Origin: an uncultured Pelagibacteraceae bacterium
GTDB taxonomy: Bacteria; Pseudomonadota; Alphaproteobacteria; Pelagibacterales; Pelagibacteraceae
Reading direction: 5' to 3'
Assembly: GCA_902562875.1 (NCBI GenBank)
Contig: CACEVB010000003.1
Span: 56,566-120,565, forward strand
Length of the DNA: 64,000 nucleotides
The stretch's first letter is position 1. Every line of letters begins with the position of its first letter. The position numbers were made by a program, and so were the translations under genes. Below are positions 26,311-34,679 of this stretch, in pieces. A model generated the notes under the pieces. It had not been told where the DNA came from. It saw only the letters and a list, made by a program, of their open reading frames with translations, and searched no databases.

Positions 26311-26379
26311 AGTAGAGTAGAGTTCGTGGCGATAGACTCATAAGCCCGAGATTAGTGGTTTGATCCACTTCCCGCTACT
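26311..26379 (+). pseudogene. Decayed partial copy of the tRNA-Met gene
   Basis: From 26335 the sequence GACTCATAAGCCCGAG and onward follows the anticodon-to-acceptor half of the tRNA at 25266-25311 with about 41 of 46 positions kept, one base deleted and CCA lost. The part before it (26311-26334, GTAGAGTAGAGTT) may be a worn 5' half. It cannot fold as a tRNA. Partial 3' copies of tRNA genes are the usual scar of integrase-mediated insertion; here the copy borders the sugar island beginning at 26384. Confidence 0.75.
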
Positions 26380-26383
26380 AATC

Positions 26384-27511
26384 TCAAACTTGTTTAAGAC
26401 AACCCTTTATTTCTTTTATGATTTTATCAACTTCGTTTTTTTTCAATTCAGGATAAAGCGGCAAACAAAAAATGCCTTTTGATTTTACAAAAGAATTATT
26501 TAAATTTTTATTATTTTTAAATAATTTTGAGTAAGCCTTCATTTTATGAATAGGATATGGATAAATAGACCTTGTTTGAATACCTCGTTTGTTCAAGAGC
26601 CTCATTATTTTTTTTGCTTTAGGATGGTATACCGTAAACAAATGATAAACATGATCTCTATTTTTGTGTGCATAAGGAAGTTTTAAAACAGTATTTGATA
26701 ACGCTTTGAAATATTTTATGGCAATTTTTTTTCTCAACTTAATATTTTTATCAACAAATTTTAATTTCAAATTTAAAATCGAAGATTGAATCTCATCAAG
26801 TCTTGAATTTATACCCTCTTCATTTGCATAATATTTATTATTAAATATATTTTTTTTATTTCCGGTCTCTATGCCGTAAAATCTTATTCTTTTTGCCTTC
26901 ATATAAAGCTTTTTATCATTAGTTAGTATCATGCCACCGTCACCATAGGTGCCTAGAATTTTCGTGGGATAAAAAGAAAAACAACCAGTCGAACCAAATG
27001 TTCCAGCATATTTTTTTTTATATTTAGCTCCTTGCGCTTGTGCACAATCTTCAATAATTTTAATTTGGTAATTTCTTGAAATTTTTAAAATTTCGTCCAT
27101 ATCACAAATCTGACCGTATAAATGAACAGGTATTATAAATTTAGTTTTTTTTGTTATAGATTTTTTTAAAAGATCTTTATTCATTAAATAATCTTCACCT
27201 ATATCGATCAACTTAGGAGTAGCACCTGCAGATTTTATTGCAGATATAGTAGGTATTGCGGTATTAGCAGCTGTAATTACCTCATCGCCCCTTTTTATTC
27301 CAAGTGACAACATAGATATTAGTAACGCATCCGTGCCACTACCGCAGCTTATTGCATATTTTGATTTATATTTCCTTGCAAAATTTTTTTCAAATTTTAG
27401 TTGTTGCTCGCCAAAAAATAAAACTCCTTTTGATAAAGTATGATTTAAATTTTTTAAAATTTCAGATTTAATAATTTGATACTCTCTTTTATAAGACCAA
27501 AATTTTATCAT
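26384..27511 (-). CDS. DegT/DnrJ/EryC1-type nucleotide-sugar aminotransferase
   Basis: PLP aminotransferase acting on a keto nucleotide-sugar, 375 aa. Family segments are the SCGSGTDALLISMLS PLP-phosphate site, GDEVITAANTAIPT, the Asp of IIEDCAQAQGAKYKKKYAG, the Schiff-base Lys in FYPTKILGTYGDGG and RLDEIQSSIL. With the FdtA/QdtA-type ketoisomerase and rmlA/rmlB in this island it would give a dTDP-3-amino-3,6-dideoxyhexose. It overlaps the next upstream gene by 4 nt. No matching N-acyltransferase is seen in the cluster. Confidence 0.88.
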   Translation of the reverse strand: MIKFWSYKREYQIIKSEILKNLNHTLSKGVLFFGEQQLKFEKNFARKYKSKYAISCGSGTDALLISMLSLGIKRGDEVITAANTAIPTISAIKSAGATPKLIDIGEDYLMNKDLLKKSITKKTKFIIPVHLYGQICDMDEILKISRNYQIKIIEDCAQAQGAKYKKKYAGTFGSTGCFSFYPTKILGTYGDGGMILTNDKKLYMKAKRIRFYGIETGNKKNIFNNKYYANEEGINSRLDEIQSSILNLKLKFVDKNIKLRKKIAIKYFKALSNTVLKLPYAHKNRDHVYHLFTVYHPKAKKIMRLLNKRGIQTRSIYPYPIHKMKAYSKLFKNNKNLNNSFVKSKGIFCLPLYPELKKNEVDKIIKEIKGCLKQV

Positions 27512-28221
27512 TTTATTATTTTATTAAATTTTCTTATATTCATAGAGTTATTAATTTTTATCGTTTTATTTTTTTTTTTTAATAAATTTCCTTTTATTTT
27601 TGTATCGTATTTTCTTGCAAATTTAAAAACAGATTGTGGCTTTCCACCTATATTAATAATTCCTTTTTTTGAATATAACCTAGGTAATATTTTAACAATT
27701 TCCTCTTGAAAAATAAAATTTGTAATTAAATTTTTATAAGCAAATTTATGGATAAATGGTTTTTCAGTCATGCATACTCTTAAAATAAGTGAATTCTTAT
27801 ACATCTGGACCGCGGCTTCTCCCCCTAGCTTAGACCAAGCATAATTATTTAATGGCTTTAGTGGAGAATCTTCATTGTAATTCCCTTCTTTTCCAGGGTA
27901 AACATAATTAGTAGAAAAATAAATTATCTTAGTTTTAAAAAGTTCACAAATACATACTAAATTTGAAGTTCCAACTATATTAACTTGAATACTTTTTGAT
28001 ATTTTTTTTTCGTGAACATCCATAGGTCTAGATAGAGCAGCACAATGAACCACTAGGTCTGGCTTATGTTTTTTAAAGTATTTCTTTACAGAGTGAATAT
28101 TGCATATATTTAGAACTTTTTTTGTAGGATATAAGTATTTCTTATTAAAATTAATTTTCCTAAATACAGAACCAAATCTTCCAGAGGCCCCAGTAAATAA
28201 AATTTTTCTATAATTTGACAT
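27508..28221 (-). CDS. RmlD-like NAD(P)-dependent sugar reductase
   Basis: Short-chain dehydrogenase of the extended family, 237 aa, shorter than usual RmlD (about 290-300). The Rossmann motif is LFTGASGRFGSVF, the Asp/Ala block VVHCAALSRPMDVHE and the active-site YAWSKLGGE. It probably reduces a 4-keto-6-deoxy sugar nucleotide. The missing C-terminal part may reflect a compact variant. It overlaps the C-methyltransferase gene by 14 nt and the aminotransferase gene by 4 nt, so all three are one operon. Confidence 0.8.
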   Translation of the reverse strand: MSNYRKILFTGASGRFGSVFRKINFNKKYLYPTKKVLNICNIHSVKKYFKKHKPDLVVHCAALSRPMDVHEKKISKSIQVNIVGTSNLVCICELFKTKIIYFSTNYVYPGKEGNYNEDSPLKPLNNYAWSKLGGEAAVQMYKNSLILRVCMTEKPFIHKFAYKNLITNFIFQEEIVKILPRLYSKKGIINIGGKPQSVFKFARKYDTKIKGNLLKKKNKTIKINNSMNIRKFNKIIK

Positions 28222-29404
28222 GAGATATCCATTTTACTTTATTAAAGATTTTTTTTTCTTTTTTAAAAATTTCTTTTTTATGATTCCAAGCAAGAAGATA
28301 TACAATATCAGGTAAATTCTTATAAAAATACTTCATCGAAACTATAGGAATATGACTACCAGGTGAAAATTTTCCTATTTTCTCTTTCGTCGTATCACAA
28401 ATATAATCGATCATATGATTATCAATTTTACAATAATTAAAAATTGTAGTACTTTTTGAAGTAGCAGCGTAACCAGCAATAGTTTTATTTTTTTTTTTAA
28501 TATTTAATATTTTTTTTATTAATGATTTTCTCGAAATTTCGCATTCTTTCTTAAATTTTAAACACCCTTTAATATTATCAATATTTTTTTTTCTCTCTCT
28601 TTTTAAAAATTTATTTACTGAGTATTTAATTTTTCTTGTTCCCTTTCTCGCGATAACGTAGCGCATTGAGCCACCATGAGTTGTTTGAGGTATTACCTCT
28701 ATAAGTTCAAAATTAAATGTTTGAAAAATTTTTCTAATAGCAGTTACAGAAAATATATAAATATGTTCGTCATAAATTTGGTCGTAGGATTTTTTTCTAT
28801 ACATTGATCCCAAATACGGTTCTTCAAAGATAAATAATCCTTTATCAGACAAAAGAAAATCTACTGATTTGATTAAATTTTTTAAATCAGGAATATGACA
28901 AATTGCATTTGCCGCACAAATAATATCAATTTTACTTTTTAATTTTCTATTTATTTTAACATTTTTGTAATTAAAAAATTTATTTATTGTATTTACACCT
29001 CTTTTTTTTGCGAGATTTGCAACATTATTTGAAGGTTCATATCCATATACATTAATTTTTTTCTTCTTGAAATTAAGTAAAAATGTTCCATCATTTGAGC
29101 CAACTTCAACTAAATTTTTAATATTATTATTGTAATTTTTAAATATCCAATTAGCATAATTTTTAAAATGTTTAACCATGGATTTTGAGCTTCCAGTAAA
29201 AAATGGATAAGATTTATTAAACATCATTTCAGGTTTCGGATGATCATTAATTTGAAATAAAGATATTTTTTTTGAAAAACCAACCTCCATATTAAAAAAA
29301 AATTCTTTTTTAAAATCAGATTTTTTTAAAAATCCATTGGCTATTGGCATTTTACCAAAAGACATGAATGGTTTTATATTTTCTCCTGTTATTTTACATT
29401 TCAT
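28208..29404 (-). CDS. Sugar C-methyltransferase-like SAM enzyme
   Basis: 398 aa in the three-part layout of deoxysugar C-methyltransferases: a short N-terminal domain (about 1-70, with PIANGFLKKSDF as in the zinc-binding family start), a central SAM domain (NLVEVGSNDGTFLLNF near 100, IICAANAICHIPDL) and a C-terminal domain with TIAGYAATSKSTTIFNYC. The usual N-terminal Cys set is reduced (one visible CKITG only), so zinc binding is doubtful. Enzymes of this type add a methyl to C3 or C5 of a keto-deoxysugar. It overlaps neighbours on both sides. Confidence 0.78.
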   Translation of the reverse strand: MKCKITGENIKPFMSFGKMPIANGFLKKSDFKKEFFFNMEVGFSKKISLFQINDHPKPEMMFNKSYPFFTGSSKSMVKHFKNYANWIFKNYNNNIKNLVEVGSNDGTFLLNFKKKKINVYGYEPSNNVANLAKKRGVNTINKFFNYKNVKINRKLKSKIDIICAANAICHIPDLKNLIKSVDFLLSDKGLFIFEEPYLGSMYRKKSYDQIYDEHIYIFSVTAIRKIFQTFNFELIEVIPQTTHGGSMRYVIARKGTRKIKYSVNKFLKRERKKNIDNIKGCLKFKKECEISRKSLIKKILNIKKKNKTIAGYAATSKSTTIFNYCKIDNHMIDYICDTTKEKIGKFSPGSHIPIVSMKYFYKNLPDIVYLLAWNHKKEIFKKEKKIFNKVKWISHVKL

Positions 29405-30327
29405 TAAATATTATCCAAAAGTTTTAAAGTATCTTTAATATCTTTTTCTAAATTGTCATTTAATATCAAACCTAATTTATTAAATTTTTTGTTACTCACA
29501 TGATAGGATAATTGATTCATTATTGGACTTTTAACAAAATTAATTTTAATTTTCTTTTTATATTTTTTGATTTTGTTTAAAATATGTTTCACAGTATAGT
29601 TTCCCGATAAGATATTATATATTTCGTTATTAAATAAATCTTTTTCGATACAAAATTTAAATACTCTGAAGGCATCATTTAAGGAGAGGTATGGTCTATA
29701 TTGGTTAATTGCAGTTTTATATACCGTTACTGGTTTATTTATAGCCGCTAAAAAACAAAATTTATTAACAGCGGTATGAAATCTAATACCTGGTGAAACA
29801 CCTGAAATAGTTCCGAAACGTAAAGTTACATACTTTAACTTATTTTTTTTTCTTTTAAGTATTTTCTCTTCAATAAGTTTTATATCGGCGTAAGGAGATT
29901 GTGGCTTTAAATATTCTTTGCTGCATTCCTCATCAACAACTTTTGCTTGCTTACCATAAACACTCGCTGATGATATATGAATTAATTTGGATTTTTTTTT
30001 TATACAAAATTCAACTATATTTTTAAAACAAGATAAATTATTTTTATACATCTCTTTTTTTTCCTTAAAACTATTCTCGGCATTTGTCATTGAGGCGAGA
30101 TGAATTACATAATCTACTTTACCTAAATATTTTAAGCTCTTATTATCTCTTAAATCATCTAAGTAAAATTTAAGTCTACTTTTTTTTCTATTATTAAATA
30201 ATGAGTTGTGCCTGTTTGATTGAAGATTATCAATTAAAAAAGTTTTTTTTATTTTTTTTATTTTATCAAGATTCTTAATTATATGTGTTCCTATATGTCC
30301 GCAGGCTCCAGTAATTAATAAATTCAT
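29404..30327 (-). CDS. NAD-dependent epimerase/dehydratase family protein
   Basis: Extended short-chain dehydrogenase, 307 aa. It starts NLLITGACGHIGTHII, has the VIHLASMTNAENSF block near residue 78, serine HISSASVYGK near 120 and the active-site Tyr-Lys in SPYADIKLIEE. It probably works on a nucleotide-sugar in the island. Its stop abuts the C-methyltransferase start, and it lies 1 bp after the ketoisomerase gene on the same strand. Confidence 0.85.
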   Translation of the reverse strand: MNLLITGACGHIGTHIIKNLDKIKKIKKTFLIDNLQSNRHNSLFNNRKKSRLKFYLDDLRDNKSLKYLGKVDYVIHLASMTNAENSFKEKKEMYKNNLSCFKNIVEFCIKKKSKLIHISSASVYGKQAKVVDEECSKEYLKPQSPYADIKLIEEKILKRKKNKLKYVTLRFGTISGVSPGIRFHTAVNKFCFLAAINKPVTVYKTAINQYRPYLSLNDAFRVFKFCIEKDLFNNEIYNILSGNYTVKHILNKIKKYKKKIKINFVKSPIMNQLSYHVSNKKFNKLGLILNDNLEKDIKDTLKLLDNI

Positions 30328-30328
30328 A

Positions 30329-30733
30329 TTATTTTTTTTTTATTTTTTTTAAAAAATCTTTGTAATGAACTATGTAATCATTGTAGTCATATTCTTTATC
30401 GCAAAATACCATTATAATGCATTGATTTGTGAGAAATTTTATTTTGATCCATGTCAATGGTTTAGATAAAAAACCATAGTTCTTTTTAATACCTAAAATG
30501 ACTTTAGATTTAGATTTAGCATTTTCATGTGAAACTTCAACTTTCCCAGATATAACAACAATGAACTGTTTGCATTTGTAATGTGCATGTTTTGCTCTGA
30601 TGTAACCTTTTTTACCATATACCAAAAAAACTCTTTTAGGTTTAAAAGGAATATCTTTTTTAAATGAAAAAGGAATTAAATTTCCGCTTTTTTTTTTATA
30701 TATTTTAAATTCTTTTTCTGTATATAAAGTCAT
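30329..30733 (-). CDS. FdtA/QdtA-type dTDP-sugar 3,4-ketoisomerase (WxcM-like cupin)
   Basis: Small cupin, 134 aa. The first motif YIRAKHAHYKCKQFIVVISG supplies the paired His of the active site, and NYGFLSKPLTWIKIKF and the EYDYNDYI ending match the FdtA/QdtA group. It moves the keto group of dTDP-4-keto-6-deoxyglucose from C4 to C3, which then allows 3-amination by the DegT-type enzyme in the same operon. It is the first gene of the minus-strand run and only 7 bp from the divergent plus-strand gene. Confidence 0.85.
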   Translation of the reverse strand: MTLYTEKEFKIYKKKSGNLIPFSFKKDIPFKPKRVFLVYGKKGYIRAKHAHYKCKQFIVVISGKVEVSHENAKSKSKVILGIKKNYGFLSKPLTWIKIKFLTNQCIIMVFCDKEYDYNDYIVHYKDFLKKIKKK

Positions 30734-30740
30734 ATATAAA

Positions 30741-31391
30741 ATGAATAGCTTTAATTGGATTAATTACAATAATAATGTTCAGCTATTAAAAAAAATAAAT
30801 AATCACAACAAATTAAATAAGTTTAATATAATAGAGAAAGGTATTTATAACCATATAAGAGACTTATTTTGTATATCTTTGGTATTTAATTCTAAATTAA
30901 ATAAAAAAAAAATAAGTGTTTTAGATTATGGCAGTAATGAGATTGTTTATGCTAATTTAATTAATAAAATTGACTTAAAAAATTTTAAATTTTATATTTT
31001 CGATCCATTCTTAAAAAGCAAAATAAAGAAAATTAAAAATATTACATTATTTAAAAATGAAAAATTACTAAAAAAAAAATGGCATTACATTAATTTTGGA
31101 TCATCAATACAATATTTGGAAAATTTAGATAATTTAAAAATTATCAATTACAAATATGTAAAAACTGTTTTGATAACACACACGCCTTTTTCGATGAAAA
31201 AAAAGTATATTGCTAAACAAACAAACAACAAAAATTTATTTCAAAATATACATTCTTATAAAAAGATAATTTCTTTCTTTAAAAAAAATAAATTAAATTT
31301 AGTATTTAAATCAAGAAATTTAGATAAACAAATATCTTCAAAAAAAAAATATAAAACATATTCATTAAACTTACTATTTTTAAAAAGATGA
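30741..31391 (+). CDS. Putative methyltransferase-like protein
   Basis: 216 aa, extremely rich in Lys, Asn and Ile. The stretch ISVLDYGSNEIVYANLI at about residues 59-75 has the shape of a SAM motif I (hydrophobic strand, then D-x-G), and FYIFDPF follows at the position of the acidic loop. This resembles the TIGR04325-type proteins of polysaccharide clusters, but the match is weak. The stop overlaps the start of the next glycosyltransferase gene as ATGA. Function in glycan modification is inference from context. Confidence 0.5.
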   Translation: MNSFNWINYNNNVQLLKKINNHNKLNKFNIIEKGIYNHIRDLFCISLVFNSKLNKKKISVLDYGSNEIVYANLINKIDLKNFKFYIFDPFLKSKIKKIKNITLFKNEKLLKKKWHYINFGSSIQYLENLDNLKIINYKYVKTVLITHTPFSMKKKYIAKQTNNKNLFQNIHSYKKIISFFKKNKLNLVFKSRNLDKQISSKKKYKTYSLNLLFLKR

Positions 31392-32236
31392 ATAAAAATT
31401 TTACAATTATATGTGTTTCGTACAGATCTAACGAAAAAGTAAAAAAACTTATTCAAAATTTAGGTGGTAAATTCAATATAGTGATAGTTGAAAATTCAAA
31501 TAACCGGCATCTTGCAAAAAAATTTGAGAAAAATAGAAATATAAAATTTTTGTTTCCTAAAAATAATAATGGTTTTGGTGCGGGGTTAAATTTTGGTTTA
31601 AAAAAAATTAAAACTAAGTATATTTTATATCTAGATCTTGATACAAAAATATCACCTAGCCAAATTTTTAGGATCTATAAGAAATCAATTAAAATTAGTA
31701 ACTTTGGCGTAATTACCACGTATATTCAGGGACAAGACTATAAAAAATTAATATTAGGAACCGATAAATCGAATAATATGAAATATGTAAGTTTTAATAC
31801 CGGATGTGTAATGATGTTTGAAAAAAAAATATTTAATCTAGTTGGGTATTTTGATGAAAGATTTTTCCTTTATTTTGAGGAAACAGACTTTTATGAAAGA
31901 TGCAAAAAAATTAATAAAAAAATATATTTATTAGACAAAATTAAAGTTATCCATCATGGCAGCGGCTCTATAGACAAGACATTTAATGAAAATTATAAAA
32001 GATTAAGAAATTGGCATTACTGTTGGTCAAAATACAATTTCTATCTTAAACATAAGGGAATTTTCGTTGCACTAAGTAAAACTTTTCCTAATTTAAGAAA
32101 ATCAATTTTAGGAATGATTATAAATTTCATATTTTATAATGATAAAAAAATGAGTCTAAGTTACGCTGAATTTAGTGGATTAATAAATGCATATTTTGGT
32201 TTAGACTCAAATTTTAGAATTCATTTAAGTCAATAA
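31388..32236 (+). CDS. Family 2 glycosyltransferase (rhamnosyltransferase-like)
   Basis: 282 aa GT-A enzyme. It begins FTIICVSYRSNEKVKKLI, then NNNGFGAGLNFG, the DxD as LYLDLDTKIS and the acceptor-side YFEETDFYERC, with HHGSGS following. The RNWHYCWSKYNFYLKHKG segment is shared with the glycosyltransferase at 34680-35537, so the two are paralogues. It is coupled to the upstream putative methyltransferase gene by 4 nt and its end overlaps rfbC by 23 nt. Confidence 0.85.
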   Translation: MNKNFTIICVSYRSNEKVKKLIQNLGGKFNIVIVENSNNRHLAKKFEKNRNIKFLFPKNNNGFGAGLNFGLKKIKTKYILYLDLDTKISPSQIFRIYKKSIKISNFGVITTYIQGQDYKKLILGTDKSNNMKYVSFNTGCVMMFEKKIFNLVGYFDERFFLYFEETDFYERCKKINKKIYLLDKIKVIHHGSGSIDKTFNENYKRLRNWHYCWSKYNFYLKHKGIFVALSKTFPNLRKSILGMIINFIFYNDKKMSLSYAEFSGLINAYFGLDSNFRIHLSQ

Positions 32237-32744
32237 TTTCTTTAAATGATTTTGCCTTACTATCTCTTTTTGAAACAATAGGGTTTTTTACGCCCCATTT
32301 AATTTTTAAATGTTTATCTTTCCAATATAGACTTCTTTCTCCTCTGCTATTTCTATAATTTGTAAGACTATAAAGAACTATATTTTCCTTCCCTAATCCT
32401 AAAAAACCATGCGCAAAACCTTTTGGAACAAATAAAAATTTGTTATTTTTTTCATTAAGTTCTATTTTAAAATATTTTCCAAATGTTTTAGACTTTTTTC
32501 TCAAATCAACCACGACATCTAGTATTTTTCCTTTTAGTACTGTAATAAACTTATCTTGAGGATCTTTTATTTGATAATGCATTCCTCTTAAAACATTTTT
32601 ATTTGAACATGAAACTATTGAGAATTTGATTTTCTTTTTTAATTTTTTTTCTAAAAATACTTCTCTTAAATAACCTCTTTTATCGTAATATTTCTCTCCT
32701 GAGAAAACAAATAAACCTTTAAATTTTGTTAATTTTTTTTTCAT
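32214..32744 (-). CDS. rfbC: dTDP-4-dehydrorhamnose 3,5-epimerase
   Basis: Double epimerisation of dTDP-4-keto-6-deoxyglucose toward L-rhamnose, 176 aa. The catalytic His is in LRGMHYQIKDPQDKF and further landmarks are GKILDVVVDLRK and FVPKGFAHGFLGL with the later Tyr region. The start overlaps the rfbA stop by one base. The reductase for the last step could be the RmlD-like gene at 27508-28221. It competes with the FdtA-type ketoisomerase for the same substrate. Confidence 0.93.
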   Translation of the reverse strand: MKKKLTKFKGLFVFSGEKYYDKRGYLREVFLEKKLKKKIKFSIVSCSNKNVLRGMHYQIKDPQDKFITVLKGKILDVVVDLRKKSKTFGKYFKIELNEKNNKFLFVPKGFAHGFLGLGKENIVLYSLTNYRNSRGERSLYWKDKHLKIKWGVKNPIVSKRDSKAKSFKEIIDLNEF

Positions 32745-33613
32745 TAATTAATTAATTTCGATAAATATTTAGAGTAAATACAATTTCCATAAAATTTAAT
32801 TGCTTTTCTAATGTCATTTTTATTTATCCATCTATTGTTAAGTGCTATCTCTTCAATACATGCTATTTTAAAACCTTGCCTATTTTCAATTGCCGATACA
32901 AAAGCACTAGTTTTATAAAAATCCTCAATTGATCCTGTGTCTAACCATGCGCCACCCCTTCCAATAAAGTCAGCTTTTAGAAAGCCTTTCGATCTATAAA
33001 TATTTAATAAGTCAGTAATTTCTATTTCACCTCTTTTAGATGGTTTTAATTGTCTCGCATATTTTACAACATTGTTATCAAAAAAATATAAACCAGTAAC
33101 TGCCAAGTCTGATAAATAATTTTTTGGTTTTTCTATAATTTTTTTAACATTATTTTTTTTATCTATTTTTGCAACACCGTAAAGATCAGGTTTTGATACT
33201 TTGTGTAACAAAATTTTAGCCCCTTTTTTTAATTTACAATTATTTATTAAAGTTTTAGTTAAATTTTGACCGTAAAAAAAATTATCACCTAAAATAAGTG
33301 CAACATTATCTTTGCCAATAAAATCTTTACCCAGTATGAATGCGTCTGGTAATCCTTTAGGAGTAGACTGCTCCATAAATTCTATATTAATACCTAATCT
33401 TTTACCGTCTGGTAGAATTTTTCTATACTGATCAACTTGACCCTTATTAACAATTATTAAAATATTTTTAATCTTAGCTAATAAAAATATTGATAATGGA
33501 TAGTAAATTAAAGGCTTATCATAAATTGGTAAAAGTTGTTTGTTTACAGCCTTAGTAAGTGGACTCATTCTTGTACCAAGTCCTCCTGATAAAATAATTC
33601 CTTTTTTTATCAT
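32744..33613 (-). CDS. rfbA: Glucose-1-phosphate thymidylyltransferase
   Basis: Makes dTDP-glucose from dTTP and glucose-1-phosphate, the entry step for all dTDP-sugars of the island. 289 aa. The signature LSGGLGTRMSPLTKAVNKQL is at residues 8-27, with QSTPKGLPDAFILG, LILGDNFFYG and GGAWLDTGS all conserved. It overlaps rfbB by 4 nt and rfbC by one base, forming the compact rfbB-rfbA-rfbC operon on the minus strand. Confidence 0.95.
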   Translation of the reverse strand: MIKKGIILSGGLGTRMSPLTKAVNKQLLPIYDKPLIYYPLSIFLLAKIKNILIIVNKGQVDQYRKILPDGKRLGINIEFMEQSTPKGLPDAFILGKDFIGKDNVALILGDNFFYGQNLTKTLINNCKLKKGAKILLHKVSKPDLYGVAKIDKKNNVKKIIEKPKNYLSDLAVTGLYFFDNNVVKYARQLKPSKRGEIEITDLLNIYRSKGFLKADFIGRGGAWLDTGSIEDFYKTSAFVSAIENRQGFKIACIEEIALNNRWINKNDIRKAIKFYGNCIYSKYLSKLIN

Positions 33614-34632
33614 TTTTTTAATCCCAATCTATTAACTATATCTTTTTTTTTTAATTTAGAAAAATAATTTTGATTATTTATATACCATTTTAAAGTTTTT
33701 TGTATTCCAGCTTTGAAAGAATACTTGGGTTTCCATTTTAAATTTCTATAAATTTTTGAACTGTTAAGTGCATATCTTAAATCGTGTCCAGGTCTATCTT
33801 TAATAAATGAAATTTTTATTTCTTTTTTTAATTTCAAAAATTTATTTGATAATTTTATTATCTCTTTTATAACATTTAAATTAGTAAGGTTTATGTTCGA
33901 TCCAATGTTGTAAAATTCACCAATTTTCCCTTTAATAAAAACCTTTAATAGAGCATCACAGTGGTCGTCTACATAAATCCATTCTCGAGAATTTTTACCT
34001 TTACCATAGATAGGAAGTTTTTTGTTATTTAAAATGTTATATATTACCTTAGGTATTAATTTTTCAGGATGTTGCCTTGGTCCATAATTATTTGAACAAT
34101 TTGTGATTATTGCTCTTAAGCCATAAGTCCTTATATAAGATTGAACCAAAAGATCTGACGAGGCCTTTGAAGCTGCATACGGAGAGCTAGGTTTATATGG
34201 ATCATTCTCTTTTGATCTACCTTTTAAAACATCTCCATAAACTTCATCAGTTGAAATATGAATTAATTTTGTTTTTTTATTTTTTTTTGAAAAAATTTTA
34301 AATACTTCTAACATATTAAAAGTTCCAACAATATTCGAATTAATAAAATCTTTGGGTCCATCTATAGACCTATCTACATGAGTTTCTGCAGCTAAATTAA
34401 AAATACAAATTGGTTTATAAATATTTAAAATTTTAAGTAATTTTTTTTTATTTAATAAGTTACATTTTATAAATTTATAGTTTTTATTTTTAACAAAATT
34501 TTTTGTATTGTAAAAGTTTGAGGAGTAGCTCACTTTATCTAAATTAATAATTCGGTATCTTTTTTTTAAAAGTAGTTTAATTAAATTACTACCAATAAAA
34601 CCTAAGCCACCTGTTACTATAATTTTATTCAT
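33610..34632 (-). CDS. rfbB: dTDP-glucose 4,6-dehydratase
   Basis: Converts dTDP-glucose to dTDP-4-keto-6-deoxyglucose, the branch intermediate. 340 aa. Cofactor motif GGLGFIGSNLIKLL, NLAAETHVDRSIDGP, the catalytic Asp-Glu in HISTDEVYGD, the active-site YAASKASSD and NNYGPRQHPEKLIP are all present. First gene of the operon, with a 47-bp gap to the divergent glycosyltransferase gene. Confidence 0.95.
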   Translation of the reverse strand: MNKIIVTGGLGFIGSNLIKLLLKKRYRIINLDKVSYSSNFYNTKNFVKNKNYKFIKCNLLNKKKLLKILNIYKPICIFNLAAETHVDRSIDGPKDFINSNIVGTFNMLEVFKIFSKKNKKTKLIHISTDEVYGDVLKGRSKENDPYKPSSPYAASKASSDLLVQSYIRTYGLRAIITNCSNNYGPRQHPEKLIPKVIYNILNNKKLPIYGKGKNSREWIYVDDHCDALLKVFIKGKIGEFYNIGSNINLTNLNVIKEIIKLSNKFLKLKKEIKISFIKDRPGHDLRYALNSSKIYRNLKWKPKYSFKAGIQKTLKWYINNQNYFSKLKKKDIVNRLGLKK

Positions 34633-34679
34633 TGTTTTTTTTACATTAATAGATAGTTTTAGTATACTTTATTATCCAT

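Noticed and set aside
26231..26334. Possible coding sequence between hydrolase and sugar island
   Set aside because: No start plus open frame of useful length on either strand; it holds only repeat and tRNA-like remnants.
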